A stretch of 64,000 bases of DNA from NCBI GenBank assembly GCA_016715115.1, contig JADKBM010000004.1, positions 434,001 to 498,000 on the forward strand, in the 5' to 3' direction. Both the position numbers and the translations under genes were made by a program. This DNA is from Acidobacteriota bacterium. Lineage in GTDB: Bacteria > Acidobacteriota > Blastocatellia > Pyrinomonadales > Pyrinomonadaceae. Under the pieces are notes generated by a model, which ran no database searches, was not told the DNA's origin, and was given only the letters and a program-made list of their open reading frames with translations. This document shows positions 17,824-27,586 of the stretch, one piece after another. Positions within the stretch are counted from its first letter, which is position 1, and every line of letters begins with the position of its first letter.

Positions 17824-18378
17824 TTATTTGTCTCCCAACGTATTTCTAACATAGGTAAACTCGGACGCCCGATTCGCGTCCAGTTGCATCAAGCAATAAT
17901 CCTGAGCGCCGCCGATTGTCGAAAAGCCATTCGATTCGTACCACTTAATCGCTGGATTACTTGTGAGAACCTTACAACGAATCGGGAAGCCGGGAAAACT
18001 GTCACGTGCAAACGCCAACATCGTTTGAAAGACATCGCCCATCGAAAACGAACTCGGGTCAATTCGACGGGATCTAATTATGTTGTAGATGTCCGTACAA
18101 CCTTCCTCGGGAAGGAACCGAAACCCCATACAACCAATTCCTTCCCAAGAACCGTCGACGGTTTGCTCCACGATAAACATATGGTCGCCTTGGCGATTCA
18201 TGAATGATTTGAACCATTTCTCCTGCTCCGAAGGAGCAATGTCCCGCTGGAGAAAAAACGACCTCTTGTTCAAGTTCTTCCAAACCCGCAATGATTCGAT
18301 ATCTCGATGTTCGACCGGCCTCAGGCGGAAATCCCGCTTCTTATCGGAAAACAGAACGTAGTCATAGAGTTGGTCCAT
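17824..18378 (-). CDS. GNAT family N-acetyltransferase, probable amino-sugar acylase
   Basis: The 184-residue product has the GNAT start FRLRPVEHRDIESLRVWKNLN, typical of RimJ/RimL-like and sugar acetyltransferases. The C-terminal part reads VLTSNPAIKWYESNGFSTIGG, the conserved acetyl-CoA-binding end. Position directly before the aminotransferase suggests it acetylates the amino group installed by that enzyme, as in PseH-type pathways. This role is inference from context. Spacing to the aminotransferase is 10 bases. Confidence 0.82.
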   Translation of the reverse strand: MDQLYDYVLFSDKKRDFRLRPVEHRDIESLRVWKNLNKRSFFLQRDIAPSEQEKWFKSFMNRQGDHMFIVEQTVDGSWEGIGCMGFRFLPEEGCTDIYNIIRSRRIDPSSFSMGDVFQTMLAFARDSFPGFPIRCKVLTSNPAIKWYESNGFSTIGGAQDYCLMQLDANRASEFTYVRNTLGDK

Positions 18379-18413
18379 ATCGAGAATCTCTCCCGTTCAA
18401 TGACGAATCTAAG

Positions 18414-19397
18414 TCATCGTTTCCCGCCAGCGAATCGACGTAATCCTTCCCGATATCCAGCCCAATAAAACGCGCTTGCCATCAAACCGATAACGAAGTT
18501 ACGCTCTGAAGACTTAAGGATTCGGTCACTGATCTGGACGTATTTCAAAAGGCAATTTCTCCCTATCCTGGAAGCCGCAGTCATTTTCAGGATGCTCCTT
18601 ACCTGGAAGGCTCCGAGCGAATCCAAACTCGACTTCAGCGCAGCAAATCGTTCAAACGCAACAATATAAGGATATTTGGAGAACGCCTCGGCGGTACCTA
18701 GTCCGTACTTAAATTGTTGTTCGGCAAGCCATCCCAATCTTAGGTGATGATTATGTATAACACAAATATGTCGAGCCCGATTAATCGGGATTCCCAAAGA
18801 ATGGAATCGCGCTACAATTTCATATTCCTCGGCGGCAGGTATTGCAAGATCATCCTGATACAGCTTTTCGAGTTTCGGAAGTTGAGCTTTGTTTACCGAA
18901 AGCAACCCGCTGGTAATCGCATCAACCTCCTCAAATTCTTCATTCTGAATGATCGAATCATATCCGTACAAATGCCGGGCAAATTCGTGCAGGGATTCAG
19001 ACTCGTGGGAAATAAATGGATAACTTCCGAAAATTACCGGCATATTGTGCCGCCTGTGAGCTTCGAGAAACTGCTTTAATGTATCCCGTTTCACGATGAT
19101 ATCGTCGTCAAGGAAAAGCACAATTTGAGAACGGGCTTCTGCAAAACCCCGGTTCCTGGTCGCGCCTATTCCGCGGTTCGGTTGTGTAAGCAATCGCAAG
19201 TCAAACTTGAATGGGATTGATACAATTTGCGAAAGCGCGGAATCCACCGGATTCGGGGAACCATCGTCGATTACAATTACTTCGACGCCCGTCAACCCTT
19301 CGACATCGCTCCGAAACACGCTTTCAACCGTTTCAATAACCGTGTTATTTCGGTTGTATGATGAGATAACGACGCTCAAATCATATGTTGCGTTCAT
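18414..19397 (-). CDS. Family 2 glycosyltransferase
   Basis: The 327-residue product begins MNATYDLSVVISSYNRNNTVIETVESVF. It has VEVIVIDDGSPNP and the metal motif IVLFLDDDIIVKRDTL, followed by AAEEYEIVARFHSLG as the likely catalytic-base region. A C-terminal hydrophobic stretch (NFVIGLMASAFYWAGYREGLRR) may dock on the membrane. The stop of the next upstream gene overlaps this start by 4 bases. It would extend the lipid-linked oligosaccharide. Confidence 0.87.
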   Translation of the reverse strand: MNATYDLSVVISSYNRNNTVIETVESVFRSDVEGLTGVEVIVIDDGSPNPVDSALSQIVSIPFKFDLRLLTQPNRGIGATRNRGFAEARSQIVLFLDDDIIVKRDTLKQFLEAHRRHNMPVIFGSYPFISHESESLHEFARHLYGYDSIIQNEEFEEVDAITSGLLSVNKAQLPKLEKLYQDDLAIPAAEEYEIVARFHSLGIPINRARHICVIHNHHLRLGWLAEQQFKYGLGTAEAFSKYPYIVAFERFAALKSSLDSLGAFQVRSILKMTAASRIGRNCLLKYVQISDRILKSSERNFVIGLMASAFYWAGYREGLRRFAGGKR

Positions 19398-20587
19398 ACT
19401 CCAATATCGAATCTCAAGCTCTTCAAGAGTTCGGAATGCGACAAACTTTGACAGAAGTTTTCCTCAATTTTCTTCATCGCATTCTTACCATATTCCATCC
19501 ACCTGTCACGCTGTTCCCACATCCTTTCTAGCGCGTCCTCGACGCCCGGCGCGTCCGCTGACCTCGCGAGCCAACCCGTTTCCCCATTAATGACTAACTC
19601 TGGAATACCACCGACCGGTGTGCCCAGCGAAGGTCGCCCGCATGCCATGGCTTCCAGCATTGCAAATGGCATACCTTCTGATCGCGATGGCATTAACAAG
19701 ACATCGCTCTCTGCGATTTCTCGAAAAACATCGGACGTGTGAGGTCTAATACTTATTCTATTTGGGCTAATCTGGTAATAAGCAATTAATCTCTCCAAAT
19801 AGAATTTTCCAAAGTCGGATACCCCTACGAAGGTCATTCGCCAGTCCCTCTTTTCCCATTCCCGCCCAGCCAAAGCTTCAAGCAACAAATGCTGTGCTTT
19901 ATCTTGCGGTGAAAATCGTCCAAGATTTAAGAAGCGAGCAGTCCCCTCGATTCTGGGAAGCGATTGCGCTGCAACTTCACTAGCCTTCAACATTCTTGTC
20001 TCCGACATCGCGTTAACCGTTCTGAAAGTATTGTCAAGCGTTTGGCCGATAGATCTCTCAAGTGATTTTCGATTACGGTCAGAAACAAACACCAGGCGCT
20101 GTGCAGATATAGCAACGCCGGTTACAAGATTGACTTCTTGTTCAGACGAAAGAAAGAAATCCTCGTAGCCATGTTGCAGGATGATCCAGTACGGTATCCG
20201 AAGATCTTTACAAATGTCGACAGCGTACGAAAGATCTTTCAGGTCCGCAAGCGCCGCAACGTTGAACCAAACTAAATCCGGTTGAGACCGGAGAATAGTA
20301 TTGTACCAAGGCAGTGTGCGTGAGTTACGCAGTCTCCCAAGATCCAACATTCGATACACGTTTCTTCGGATGAAATGGTTGTTGAAATGTTTGTAAAACG
20401 TGGTCTCAACACCCAACGCATTCAGTTCCGCTCCTTTCGACTTTGTCACAGGACTTTCGGCCAGCGCCACGCCGAACCGAACAACCGATCTCACAATTTC
20501 GTCTGAAATGAAATCAAACCAAAAACTCTCCGAACCGGCCCAAAATGGGTATGGGTTGAGTGTGCTGAAAAGCTGAATCTTCTTCAT
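19394..20587 (-). CDS. Family 4 glycosyltransferase (GT-B fold)
   Basis: The 397-residue product starts MKKIQLFSTLNPYPFWAGSESFWFDF. The C-terminal half has FLNLGRFSPQDKAQHLLLEALAG and the donor motif LMPSRSEGMPFAMLEAMACGRPSLGTPVGGIPE, with an intact E-x7-E (EGMPFAMLE). This is a confident GT4 enzyme. It overlaps both neighbours by 4 bases, so methyltransferase, GT4 and GT2 are one coupled unit. Confidence 0.9.
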   Translation of the reverse strand: MKKIQLFSTLNPYPFWAGSESFWFDFISDEIVRSVVRFGVALAESPVTKSKGAELNALGVETTFYKHFNNHFIRRNVYRMLDLGRLRNSRTLPWYNTILRSQPDLVWFNVAALADLKDLSYAVDICKDLRIPYWIILQHGYEDFFLSSEQEVNLVTGVAISAQRLVFVSDRNRKSLERSIGQTLDNTFRTVNAMSETRMLKASEVAAQSLPRIEGTARFLNLGRFSPQDKAQHLLLEALAGREWEKRDWRMTFVGVSDFGKFYLERLIAYYQISPNRISIRPHTSDVFREIAESDVLLMPSRSEGMPFAMLEAMACGRPSLGTPVGGIPELVINGETGWLARSADAPGVEDALERMWEQRDRWMEYGKNAMKKIEENFCQSLSHSELLKSLRFDIGV

Positions 20588-21342
20588 ACGTCAACGTTGA
20601 GGTCACGGTGCCGAACAGCGCAAGCAACGAGTCCGAGGTAAAATTCGTGACCTGGTGTCTCGGATAAAACAACCCGATTTCCCGGAAAGAACCGATCCGC
20701 GACCCTTTGCCACACTCCTGGAGCACGATGAAACAAAACCCTAAGTGGCCTCAGAAAGAGATTGAACAGAAATGACGGGGATTCGAACCAGCCGCTATAG
20801 CGTTGAATCAAATACATCAACGCGCGTGTGTTTGTCGTTAGCTTGTACACTTCCACAACCGCAAATCCAGAACGCTCCAGGTCACGCTTTAGGCCATCCG
20901 CAGTCCACCGCTGAAAATCGAAAGGACATCCATGATCCGGATATGTGCCATGTGTTGTGCAAATTAATCGGCCCCCAACCCTTAAGAGACGAAAACACTC
21001 ATCAAAATACCTCGCCGAATCCTCTACATGTTCGGCCACTTGCGTTGAGAGGATTATATCGAATGCTTCATCTTCGGCGCCGATCTTGCTGTCCGACTCA
21101 ATTGTATAATCGACGCCGTCTATCTCCTGAAAATCCGCCCGTTTATAGTCCGCGTTTGGAAAGAACGACCGGTACGGCGATCCGCCACACCCGTAATCCA
21201 GAATCACCAATGGATCCGCAGTTTCGTACTTCTTCAGAACCATCGCAAGGTCCGCAAGATGCAAATAGTCCGAGTCTCCGACCAACGGTGAAAGTCGCTG
21301 TCGAAGATAATCTTTTTCTTGAATCAAGAGTTCAGTAGACAT
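20584..21342 (-). CDS. Class I SAM-dependent methyltransferase
   Basis: The 252-residue product has VILDYGCGGSPYRSFFPNADY as motif I (near residue 47) and FDIILSTQVAEHVEDSARYFDECFRLLRVGGRLICTTHG as motifs II-III. This is a Methyltransf_11-type enzyme. It is coupled to the GT4 gene by a 4-base overlap. Likely it methylates a sugar or a terminal residue that caps the chain; the target is not readable. Confidence 0.87.
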   Translation of the reverse strand: MSTELLIQEKDYLRQRLSPLVGDSDYLHLADLAMVLKKYETADPLVILDYGCGGSPYRSFFPNADYKRADFQEIDGVDYTIESDSKIGAEDEAFDIILSTQVAEHVEDSARYFDECFRLLRVGGRLICTTHGTYPDHGCPFDFQRWTADGLKRDLERSGFAVVEVYKLTTNTRALMYLIQRYSGWFESPSFLFNLFLRPLRVLFHRAPGVWQRVADRFFPGNRVVLSETPGHEFYLGLVACAVRHRDLNVDV

Positions 21343-21385
21343 TTATCTGCGCGAGTGCCCAACCTATGAGAGTGGCGTCCGTTCA

Positions 21386-22924
21386 TCAAGATTTCGGCAA
21401 CCCAAACAACCCCGTCAGCTTATCCTCAAACCAGTCTCTTTCAATTCGCTGCGTTGATCTCCTCCACGAGAAGTAGAAATACCCCACTAACGAGCCCAAC
21501 ACGGCCGGAATAAGCCAAAGCGAGAAATTATCATAAGCCACCGCCAGTATTACCGGAGGCGAGAGGATTGTGATACCTATAATCAGATTCCACAAGTAAG
21601 CCACAAAACTAAACGCAATTTCAGCGGATCGTTTTGCCAGCCAAATCGTTATGAACGCGTCAATTGTAACACGAAGGCTCCACGCCAAAGCAGCTCCTAC
21701 GATGCCAAGAGAACGTACCAGCCAGATGACAACAAAAGCATAGACGATTAGTTCGCACCAATATAGTTTCGCCAAAAGATCGGATCGCCCGGTTGCCGTT
21801 AACGTACTGTACGCAACCAACGATAGGATATTAAAGAAAAGTCCGACGAGCAGCACGTAAAAGGGCAACGAACTCTCTTGGCCGAATTCCGGTCCCGCCC
21901 AGATAGTGAAGAAGGGCTTCGCGACAACAAAGAGGAACATGACCGTCGGCGGCAAGAGGATTAGATTCAGCCTGATGCCCCGCTCAAAAAGCGCATCGAA
22001 CTCCCGTTTCTTTTTCTGCCCCGTCATAACCGAGAATGCTGGAATCAAAGACTGTGTGAGTGCCCAGGAAAACATAGTCGTCATGTTTGCAAATGTAAAC
22101 GCGATTGAATAATGTGCCAATGCTTGCACTGAAACGTACCGCGGCAAGAAGAACTTCTCAAGGTTGATGAGCTGAATCGACGCTATCATCGCGATTAACC
22201 ACCCACCGCCAAACCTAAGCATCGGTCCGATCATCTCGCGATTTAACCGTGGTCGAAGAATCTCGGGCAATAGGCGAAAAGACGAGAACAGTGTGCCAAC
22301 GAGCGCAAGAACTGCCGCAAGAAATGCGATCCATACCGCCTCCAAAACGAACCCGCCGAGGTACAGGACAATCGGCGTCGCGATTCCCATAAAAACCCTA
22401 GGCAAAGCAGTCACTAGAGTGTTTAGATCCATTCGAAGTCGTGCCAACAAGGGGGTGTTCACAACTCCGGATAGTATCGCAAAAACAAACGAGACCGAGG
22501 TTATCTTTACTCCTAGGCTGCTGATTCGGCAGTATTGCTCCGGAATATTGAACCAGACACTCACAATCCAATCTGAGAATAGGAAAATCGGAACGGCAAC
22601 AAACAGGGACGATGTCAGCGCCACCGCACTGGCGGTCCATACGATGGCCGCCTCACCCGCTCGATTTCCCTTTCCATATGCCTCCGAACCAAACTTCGTC
22701 GAAGCGACGCCCATCCCGAAATCCGCAAAACTGAAATAGGCCGGAATCAGACCGATCACCACCAAAACGCCATAAGCCTCGGAACCCAGAAAACGAATCA
22801 CAATTGGAGTCGAAACAAGCGACGTTAAAAGAGGCAGTATCTGTCCGATCAATGTCCAAATGCTACCCTTGACGACCTTGGATGTGATCCCATCGCTCGT
22901 GTCGACAGTACAGACACGCTTCAT
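21386..22924 (-). CDS. Oligosaccharide flippase (Wzx/MATE-like, MOP superfamily), copy 1
   Basis: The 512-residue protein has about 12-14 transmembrane helices and begins with a short cytoplasmic tail, then VVKGSIWTLIGQILPLL. The repeated Gly/Phe-rich helices (FADFGMGVASTKFGSEAYGKG) are characteristic of polysaccharide biosynthesis export proteins. It would flip lipid-linked repeat units to the periplasm. I chose ATG 22924; an upstream in-frame start at 22999 adds 25 residues with no hydrophobic character. A second paralog at 25109-26710 shares long nearly identical stretches. Confidence 0.9.
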   Translation of the reverse strand: MKRVCTVDTSDGITSKVVKGSIWTLIGQILPLLTSLVSTPIVIRFLGSEAYGVLVVIGLIPAYFSFADFGMGVASTKFGSEAYGKGNRAGEAAIVWTASAVALTSSLFVAVPIFLFSDWIVSVWFNIPEQYCRISSLGVKITSVSFVFAILSGVVNTPLLARLRMDLNTLVTALPRVFMGIATPIVLYLGGFVLEAVWIAFLAAVLALVGTLFSSFRLLPEILRPRLNREMIGPMLRFGGGWLIAMIASIQLINLEKFFLPRYVSVQALAHYSIAFTFANMTTMFSWALTQSLIPAFSVMTGQKKKREFDALFERGIRLNLILLPPTVMFLFVVAKPFFTIWAGPEFGQESSLPFYVLLVGLFFNILSLVAYSTLTATGRSDLLAKLYWCELIVYAFVVIWLVRSLGIVGAALAWSLRVTIDAFITIWLAKRSAEIAFSFVAYLWNLIIGITILSPPVILAVAYDNFSLWLIPAVLGSLVGYFYFSWRRSTQRIERDWFEDKLTGLFGLPKS

Positions 22925-23028
22925 CTTTTGAGTGTATTTAGTGACCAAAGTTGTGTATTGATGTCGTGCACAGAAAGATCTTTGATTATCTTGAATCACG
23001 ATTCTTGATGTTCCAAGCGACTCGTTTT

Positions 23029-23982
23029 CTACTTAAAAATCACTCGTTCTGCTTTAGGACCCCACTTTCCAAAGCGTCGTAAGAAATAGTCCTTGTTACC
23101 CTGCAGAAAAGCGACGCTGTAATCTCTGGATAAGTGTCGTTTTCGTTTCGGGATGAGTTTCAAATAATTCAAGATGTGCCAAACAAGTTCCTTGGCCATC
23201 ACAACATAGGAAAGCAGTTGCTGCTTTGGCGGCAGATTTTCCTCCATCCAAAGCAGCCGGTTTCGGGTGAGGAGATATGTCATTACCAAGGTCGGCGTTG
23301 ACCCTCCAACTCTATGATAAACGCGGGCACTTGGTATCACATAGGATAGTAAGCCTCGACGTCTCATCCTTGCGCACCATTCAGCTTCTTCGTAAAACGC
23401 AAAATACCGCTCGTCAAGATACCCTACGGATTTTATTACTTCCGCGGAAACAAACAGGCAACATCCACAGGCGAATTCAGAAGTATACGGTACCGAGTTT
23501 GCTAAAGTCGCATAATCAGCATCATCGGACAGACTAAACGCGGCGACACCACTTTTCCAGTCGCTTTGCCATTTGGCTTTCGAAAACCACACCTTTTCGG
23601 TTTCTGGATACCGCAAGATTACAGGGCTCAATGCGCCAACGCTCTCAAGTCTCCCGCTCGCTTCGACGAGTTTAACAATTAAGTCGGGCGGGACAATCGT
23701 ATCGTTGTTAAGCAACATTATGAAACCCGCACCTTCGTCAAGCGCGCGCCGGATGCCGACGTTACAACCCCCACAAAACCCGAGATTTTGATCCAGCCGC
23801 AGAACATCTACGACTGGATATTCGGCTTTTATCGTCTCTGCCTGATTCGCTAAAGACCCATTGTCAACGACGTGAACACGGAAATTCGGGTAAGCAAGCT
23901 TAGTTACCGTTGACAAACAAGTCAGGGTGTCGCTGAGGCCGTTCCAGTTAAGAATAATGATATGAACAGAAGGCGATTTCAC
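23029..23982 (-). CDS. Family 2 glycosyltransferase (rhamnosyltransferase-like)
   Basis: The 317-residue product begins VKSPSVHIIILNWNGLSDTLTCLSTV from a GTG start. It has FRVHVVDNGSLAN, LGFCGGCNVGIRRALDEG and FIMLLNNDTIVPP, the N-N-D form of the metal motif seen in WbbL-like rhamnosyltransferases and related GT2 enzymes. CCLFVSAEVIKSVGYLDERYFAFYEEAEWC carries the E-x-E-W-C catalytic-base region. It sits between the two flippases. The donor is not proven. Confidence 0.87.
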   Translation of the reverse strand: MKSPSVHIIILNWNGLSDTLTCLSTVTKLAYPNFRVHVVDNGSLANQAETIKAEYPVVDVLRLDQNLGFCGGCNVGIRRALDEGAGFIMLLNNDTIVPPDLIVKLVEASGRLESVGALSPVILRYPETEKVWFSKAKWQSDWKSGVAAFSLSDDADYATLANSVPYTSEFACGCCLFVSAEVIKSVGYLDERYFAFYEEAEWCARMRRRGLLSYVIPSARVYHRVGGSTPTLVMTYLLTRNRLLWMEENLPPKQQLLSYVVMAKELVWHILNYLKLIPKRKRHLSRDYSVAFLQGNKDYFLRRFGKWGPKAERVIFK

Positions 23983-24047
23983 AAGAATACAAAGAGAATC
24001 CGATTTAGCGATGCAAGGGCCGGCTCCGACCCACGAGTAGTGTTGGA

Positions 24048-25112
24048 CTAGACAACTTTTTCCAAGACCACGACTTGTTCTGAGCCGACCTTTTTTCCGA
24101 AAAAAGTCAATATCGTTTGAAGTTTCAGACCTAACTTTTCAGCTAAGGATAATTCCGGTTTAGACGACTCCGGATTAAGTCCTAGTTGGTACGATTTCGA
24201 ACTAACCCAAAGATGTCGCGCACAATTCGATGAAACCCTCTTTATCCTGAAACCAGAGGACTCGGCGAGTCGCCGAATTGCGTATGGTGAGGGCAAGATC
24301 AAGTGCCGCGGAACCTCCCAGGCAAACCAATCCTTTCCGTACCATCGGGAATCGATAGAAACCGGGTTCGGAAAGATAAGAACGAGTATTCCACGATTTC
24401 GCAATAGGCCGTGCAATCTCACTAAAACCTCGTTCGGGTTATCGAAATGTTCGAAGACATGGGACAAATAGATCAAATCGTAATGAGCTTCTGGTAGATC
24501 GATACTGCGAAAATCGCCGACGAATACGTTCAAGCCCGTACGGGTCGAAGCAAGTTCTGCGGCGTTTGGATCCCACTCCACCCCTTCAGCTATCCAACCA
24601 ACCATCTTTAGCCGTTTCAACATCCAACCTGCGCCACAACCAACATCCAGCGCAAATCTGCCACTTTCTCCGCGCGGGATGCACTCGTCCGGAACAATCC
24701 CAAAGTACGTGCGCTCTCTTATGAACCTAAAGTGCGAAAGAACACGTCCAACGAACCTACGCAAGCCCGATTGGGAACCACCCTTGATTTCAACCGCAAT
24801 TGTGTTTCGCATCCAACTGCGCCAGTTGGCATTACCGATCGAAACGGAATCTGGTTCAAGGTTGACTTCGGGTGTTTCGGGATCATACCTATATGGCGTG
24901 TATGCTGATGGATAACAAAGGTGCAGGTCGTCTGATATCACCATTGGATTTTGAAAGACCGACCGACAAGATTTACAACGATCATAAGAAAAGTCCCCGG
25001 GTGTGTTGTGTAATCTGTCGGGGGACGAAAAGAGACCATATCGATTCTCCGAGCCACATACGGGACACGCCTGCAGCCGTTGAGTTGTTGGAACAGTACT
25101 TTGACGAATCAT
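24048..25112 (-). CDS. Class I SAM methyltransferase with N-terminal zinc-binding segment
   Basis: The 354-residue product starts with a cysteine module, CPVCGSENRYGLF then YDRCKSCRSVFQNP, which is a four-cysteine ribbon. The methyltransferase domain follows from about residue 145: FALDVGCGAGWMLKRLK is motif I and YDLIYLSHVFEHFDNP is motif II. This two-part layout is common for methyltransferases in O-antigen clusters (Methyltransf_23 with zinc ribbon). It overlaps the upstream flippase gene by 4 bases. Confidence 0.88.
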   Translation of the reverse strand: MIRQSTVPTTQRLQACPVCGSENRYGLFSSPDRLHNTPGDFSYDRCKSCRSVFQNPMVISDDLHLCYPSAYTPYRYDPETPEVNLEPDSVSIGNANWRSWMRNTIAVEIKGGSQSGLRRFVGRVLSHFRFIRERTYFGIVPDECIPRGESGRFALDVGCGAGWMLKRLKMVGWIAEGVEWDPNAAELASTRTGLNVFVGDFRSIDLPEAHYDLIYLSHVFEHFDNPNEVLVRLHGLLRNRGILVLIFPNPVSIDSRWYGKDWFAWEVPRHLILPSPYAIRRLAESSGFRIKRVSSNCARHLWVSSKSYQLGLNPESSKPELSLAEKLGLKLQTILTFFGKKVGSEQVVVLEKVV

Positions 25113-26710
25113 TTTTGCATCCTGAACCAGCCTTCGAGTCTCATTCTAATTGACGTCCGTTCATAATGACGAAGGAAAAGATTCCAGATCATAGTCGAAT
25201 AAACAAGAAACGAGAGCAATCCAATTGGGATTAGCCAATAAGAAAAATTGTCAACGAAAAAAGCGAAGATTAACGGCGGTGAGAGTACGATAAGACCGGC
25301 AACGACGAAAAACAAGTGATCGGAAAAACGAAACTCAACCCCTACTACTTTCTTACATATCAGAATGACGACGACGGAGTCGACAATGACACGCAAACTC
25401 CATGCTAATGCTGCCCCAATAATTTGAAATCGGAAAACAAGATATGTTGCTACAATCGCGTAACCCCCCAATTCGATCCAATAGAGCTTCGCAAATACAT
25501 CGGTGCGCCCGAAGGCCGTAATCGCGCTATGTGAAACAAAGGCGAGGATATTGAAAAAAAGGCCAAAAAGAAGAATATAGAACGGGGCAGAACTGTTGAA
25601 GCCAAAATCCGAACCGGCCCAAGTCGAGAAAAAGGGCTTTGCTGCGATCGCCATCGTGCAAACGGCAGGTAGCAGCCATGTCAAATTCAACCTAACCGCA
25701 CTCGAAAAGAGGTTCTCGAATTCTGTTCGGTTCACGGAAGTGAGGAGTTGTGAAAACGCCGGAATTAGAGACTGAATCATTGCAAATGAAAACATCGTCG
25801 CCATATTCGCAAAAGTAAATGCTACTGAATAGTACGCGAGCGACTGTACCGAAACAATCCGTGTCAGCACGATCTTTTCGAGATTGATCAACAACAATGC
25901 GGCAATGCCGCCGATTACAAGACCCCCGCCGAATTTCACCAACGGACGAAGATATTCTGAGTTGATCGACAACCGAAAAAGCTGCGGAAGCAATCTTCCA
26001 GAAATAAAGAGAATGCCGACGATGCCAACTATGGCAGCGAAAAACCCGACCCAGACCGCCTCGACAACGCCGCCGCCGAGATATAACACGAACGGCGTAA
26101 AGAGCGCCATCAATATCTTTGGCACCGAACTCGCCGCCGTATTCAAATCCATTCGCAAACGGGCGAGCATCGGGGTGTTTAAGACCGAGCTCAGGATGCC
26201 CAAGACGAACGATACGGATGTGATCTTGAGGGCGATGTTTGCGGCCGTCTGGAAATGCTCGGGGACGTTGAATGCGGTGACGATGGGCCAGGAAAACAGA
26301 AAGATCGGGACGGCGAAGAGGAGTGACGTGCAGAGGGCGATGACGGCCGCGGTGCGGACGATCTCGCCTTCCTTTTCCGGGTCACCTTCGCCGTAGGCTT
26401 CGGAGCCGAACTTGGTCGAGGCGATTCCCATACCGAAGTCGGCGAAGCTGAAATAGGTTGGGATCAGGCCGACAAGTATCAGTACGCCGTAGCCTTCGCT
26501 GCCGAGGAAACGGATCGTGAACGGGGTTGCGATCAGGGCGACCATCATCGGCAAAACCTGTCCGGCGAGCGTCCAGATGCTGCCTTTGACGACCTTGGTC
26601 GTCATTCCCTCGGTCGACCGGGCTACATTTTCACCGGCGGCGGGGATGATGTTGTTGGTTGGTTCGCTGATGCCTGACAAGTTCAATACCTTGAGATTCG
26701 GGGACTTCAT
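25109..26710 (-). CDS. Oligosaccharide flippase (Wzx/MATE-like), copy 2
   Basis: The 533-residue protein is a paralog of the flippase at 21386-22924, with the shared core VVKGSIWTLAGQVLPMM and FADFGMGIASTKFGSEAYGEG. It has 12-14 predicted helices. It begins the minus-strand polysaccharide run; 5' of it lies only repeat sequence. Composition changes inside the gene: the first 500-600 bases (26150-26710) are GC-rich with G/C third positions, the remainder is AT-richer like the rest of the cluster. That is best explained by recombination between flippase alleles. Confidence 0.9.
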   Translation of the reverse strand: MKSPNLKVLNLSGISEPTNNIIPAAGENVARSTEGMTTKVVKGSIWTLAGQVLPMMVALIATPFTIRFLGSEGYGVLILVGLIPTYFSFADFGMGIASTKFGSEAYGEGDPEKEGEIVRTAAVIALCTSLLFAVPIFLFSWPIVTAFNVPEHFQTAANIALKITSVSFVLGILSSVLNTPMLARLRMDLNTAASSVPKILMALFTPFVLYLGGGVVEAVWVGFFAAIVGIVGILFISGRLLPQLFRLSINSEYLRPLVKFGGGLVIGGIAALLLINLEKIVLTRIVSVQSLAYYSVAFTFANMATMFSFAMIQSLIPAFSQLLTSVNRTEFENLFSSAVRLNLTWLLPAVCTMAIAAKPFFSTWAGSDFGFNSSAPFYILLFGLFFNILAFVSHSAITAFGRTDVFAKLYWIELGGYAIVATYLVFRFQIIGAALAWSLRVIVDSVVVILICKKVVGVEFRFSDHLFFVVAGLIVLSPPLIFAFFVDNFSYWLIPIGLLSFLVYSTMIWNLFLRHYERTSIRMRLEGWFRMQK

Positions 26711-26748
26711 TGGTAAGGATAAGTTCGATATGGCTTTGCGTCAACCCG

Positions 26749-26896
26749 CAAGAGTAACGCCTTCCCGCAAGAGTAACGCCTTTAGGCGTGACTTACGTTG
26801 AGCTACGCCAACGTTGGGTCACGCGTGAACGCGTTACTCTTGCGGGTTGAGCTTACGCCAACGTTGGGTCACGCGTGAACGCGTTACTCTTGCGGG
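26749..26896. repeat. Dispersed hairpin element, locus 2 (one forward, two reverse copies)
   Basis: A partial forward copy at about 26751 is followed by a full forward copy at 26766-26791 with stem ACGCC-TTTA-GGCGT. Two reverse copies start at 26819 and 26869, exactly 50 bases apart, with stem ACGCG-TTCA-CGCGT when read on the minus strand. The order (forward, reverse, reverse) and spacing match locus 3 at 30796-30925. Nothing here looks coding. Confidence 0.88.
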
Positions 26897-27044
26897 TTGA
26901 GTTGAGCTCCGGTACTGTAATTCACCCACTCAGCGGTTGAATTTCATCCACTGAGTGGTTAAGATCTGCACTTTTCGAAGCGCACTTCATCACCGAACCA
27001 CTGCCGGCCTTTTCCGGCAACATCGCAAAGCGGATGATGAAAGC

Positions 27045-27575
27045 GCCGCCACTTTGCGGCTTGCCGCCAGGATGAGCCGGCGCCAATAAACCTCAGCGGC
27101 GGCATAGCCGCTCTTTGTTTTGGGGCTTCGTCGGAAAAGCCGGGCTTTTCCGCAGATCCGGGCGGCAAGCCGCAATTTTTGGCAAATGATATCAATCCTG
27201 AAAGTAATAAAATCGGGTGCACCCGGTTATTTTTCACTTAACCTCGGAAAACTCTAGATTCTTACGGCCGCCACTTTGCGGCTTGCCGCCAGGATGAGCC
27301 GGCGCCAATAAACCTCAGCGGCGGCGCAGCCGCTCTTTGTCTTGGGGCTTCGTCGGAAAAGCCGAGCTTTTCCTCACATCCGGGCGGCAAGCCGCTGTTT
27401 TTGGCAAATGATATCAATCGTAAAGTAATAAAATCGCTTGCACTCGGTTATTTTTTCCTTTAACCTCGGAAAACTCAAAATTCTCCTCTTTGCGGCTTGC
27501 CGCCCGGATGTGCGGAAAAGCTCTGCTTTTCCCGGCGGCACCATTAACCTCAGCGGCTGCGCCGCCAAACTCAAG
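27045..27575. repeat. Tandem REP-type array upstream of the RAYT gene (about 2.3 units of 220 bp)
   Basis: A unit beginning GCCGCCACTTTGCGGCTTGC starts at 27045 and recurs at 27267 (222 bases later); a shorter third unit starts near 27486. Each unit contains a palindrome around GGAAAAGC/GCTTTTCC and the arms GGCTTGCCGCC...GGCGGCAAGCC. Between units an AT-rich spacer with ATAAAATCG recurs. Short open frames across the array are translations of the repeat and not genes. The array directly abuts the RAYT start. Confidence 0.85.
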
Positions 27576-27586
27576 GATCTCATAAA

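Noticed and set aside
26959..27583. Short open frames over the array next to the RAYT gene
   Set aside because: They translate the 220-bp repeat units themselves and repeat the same peptide words.
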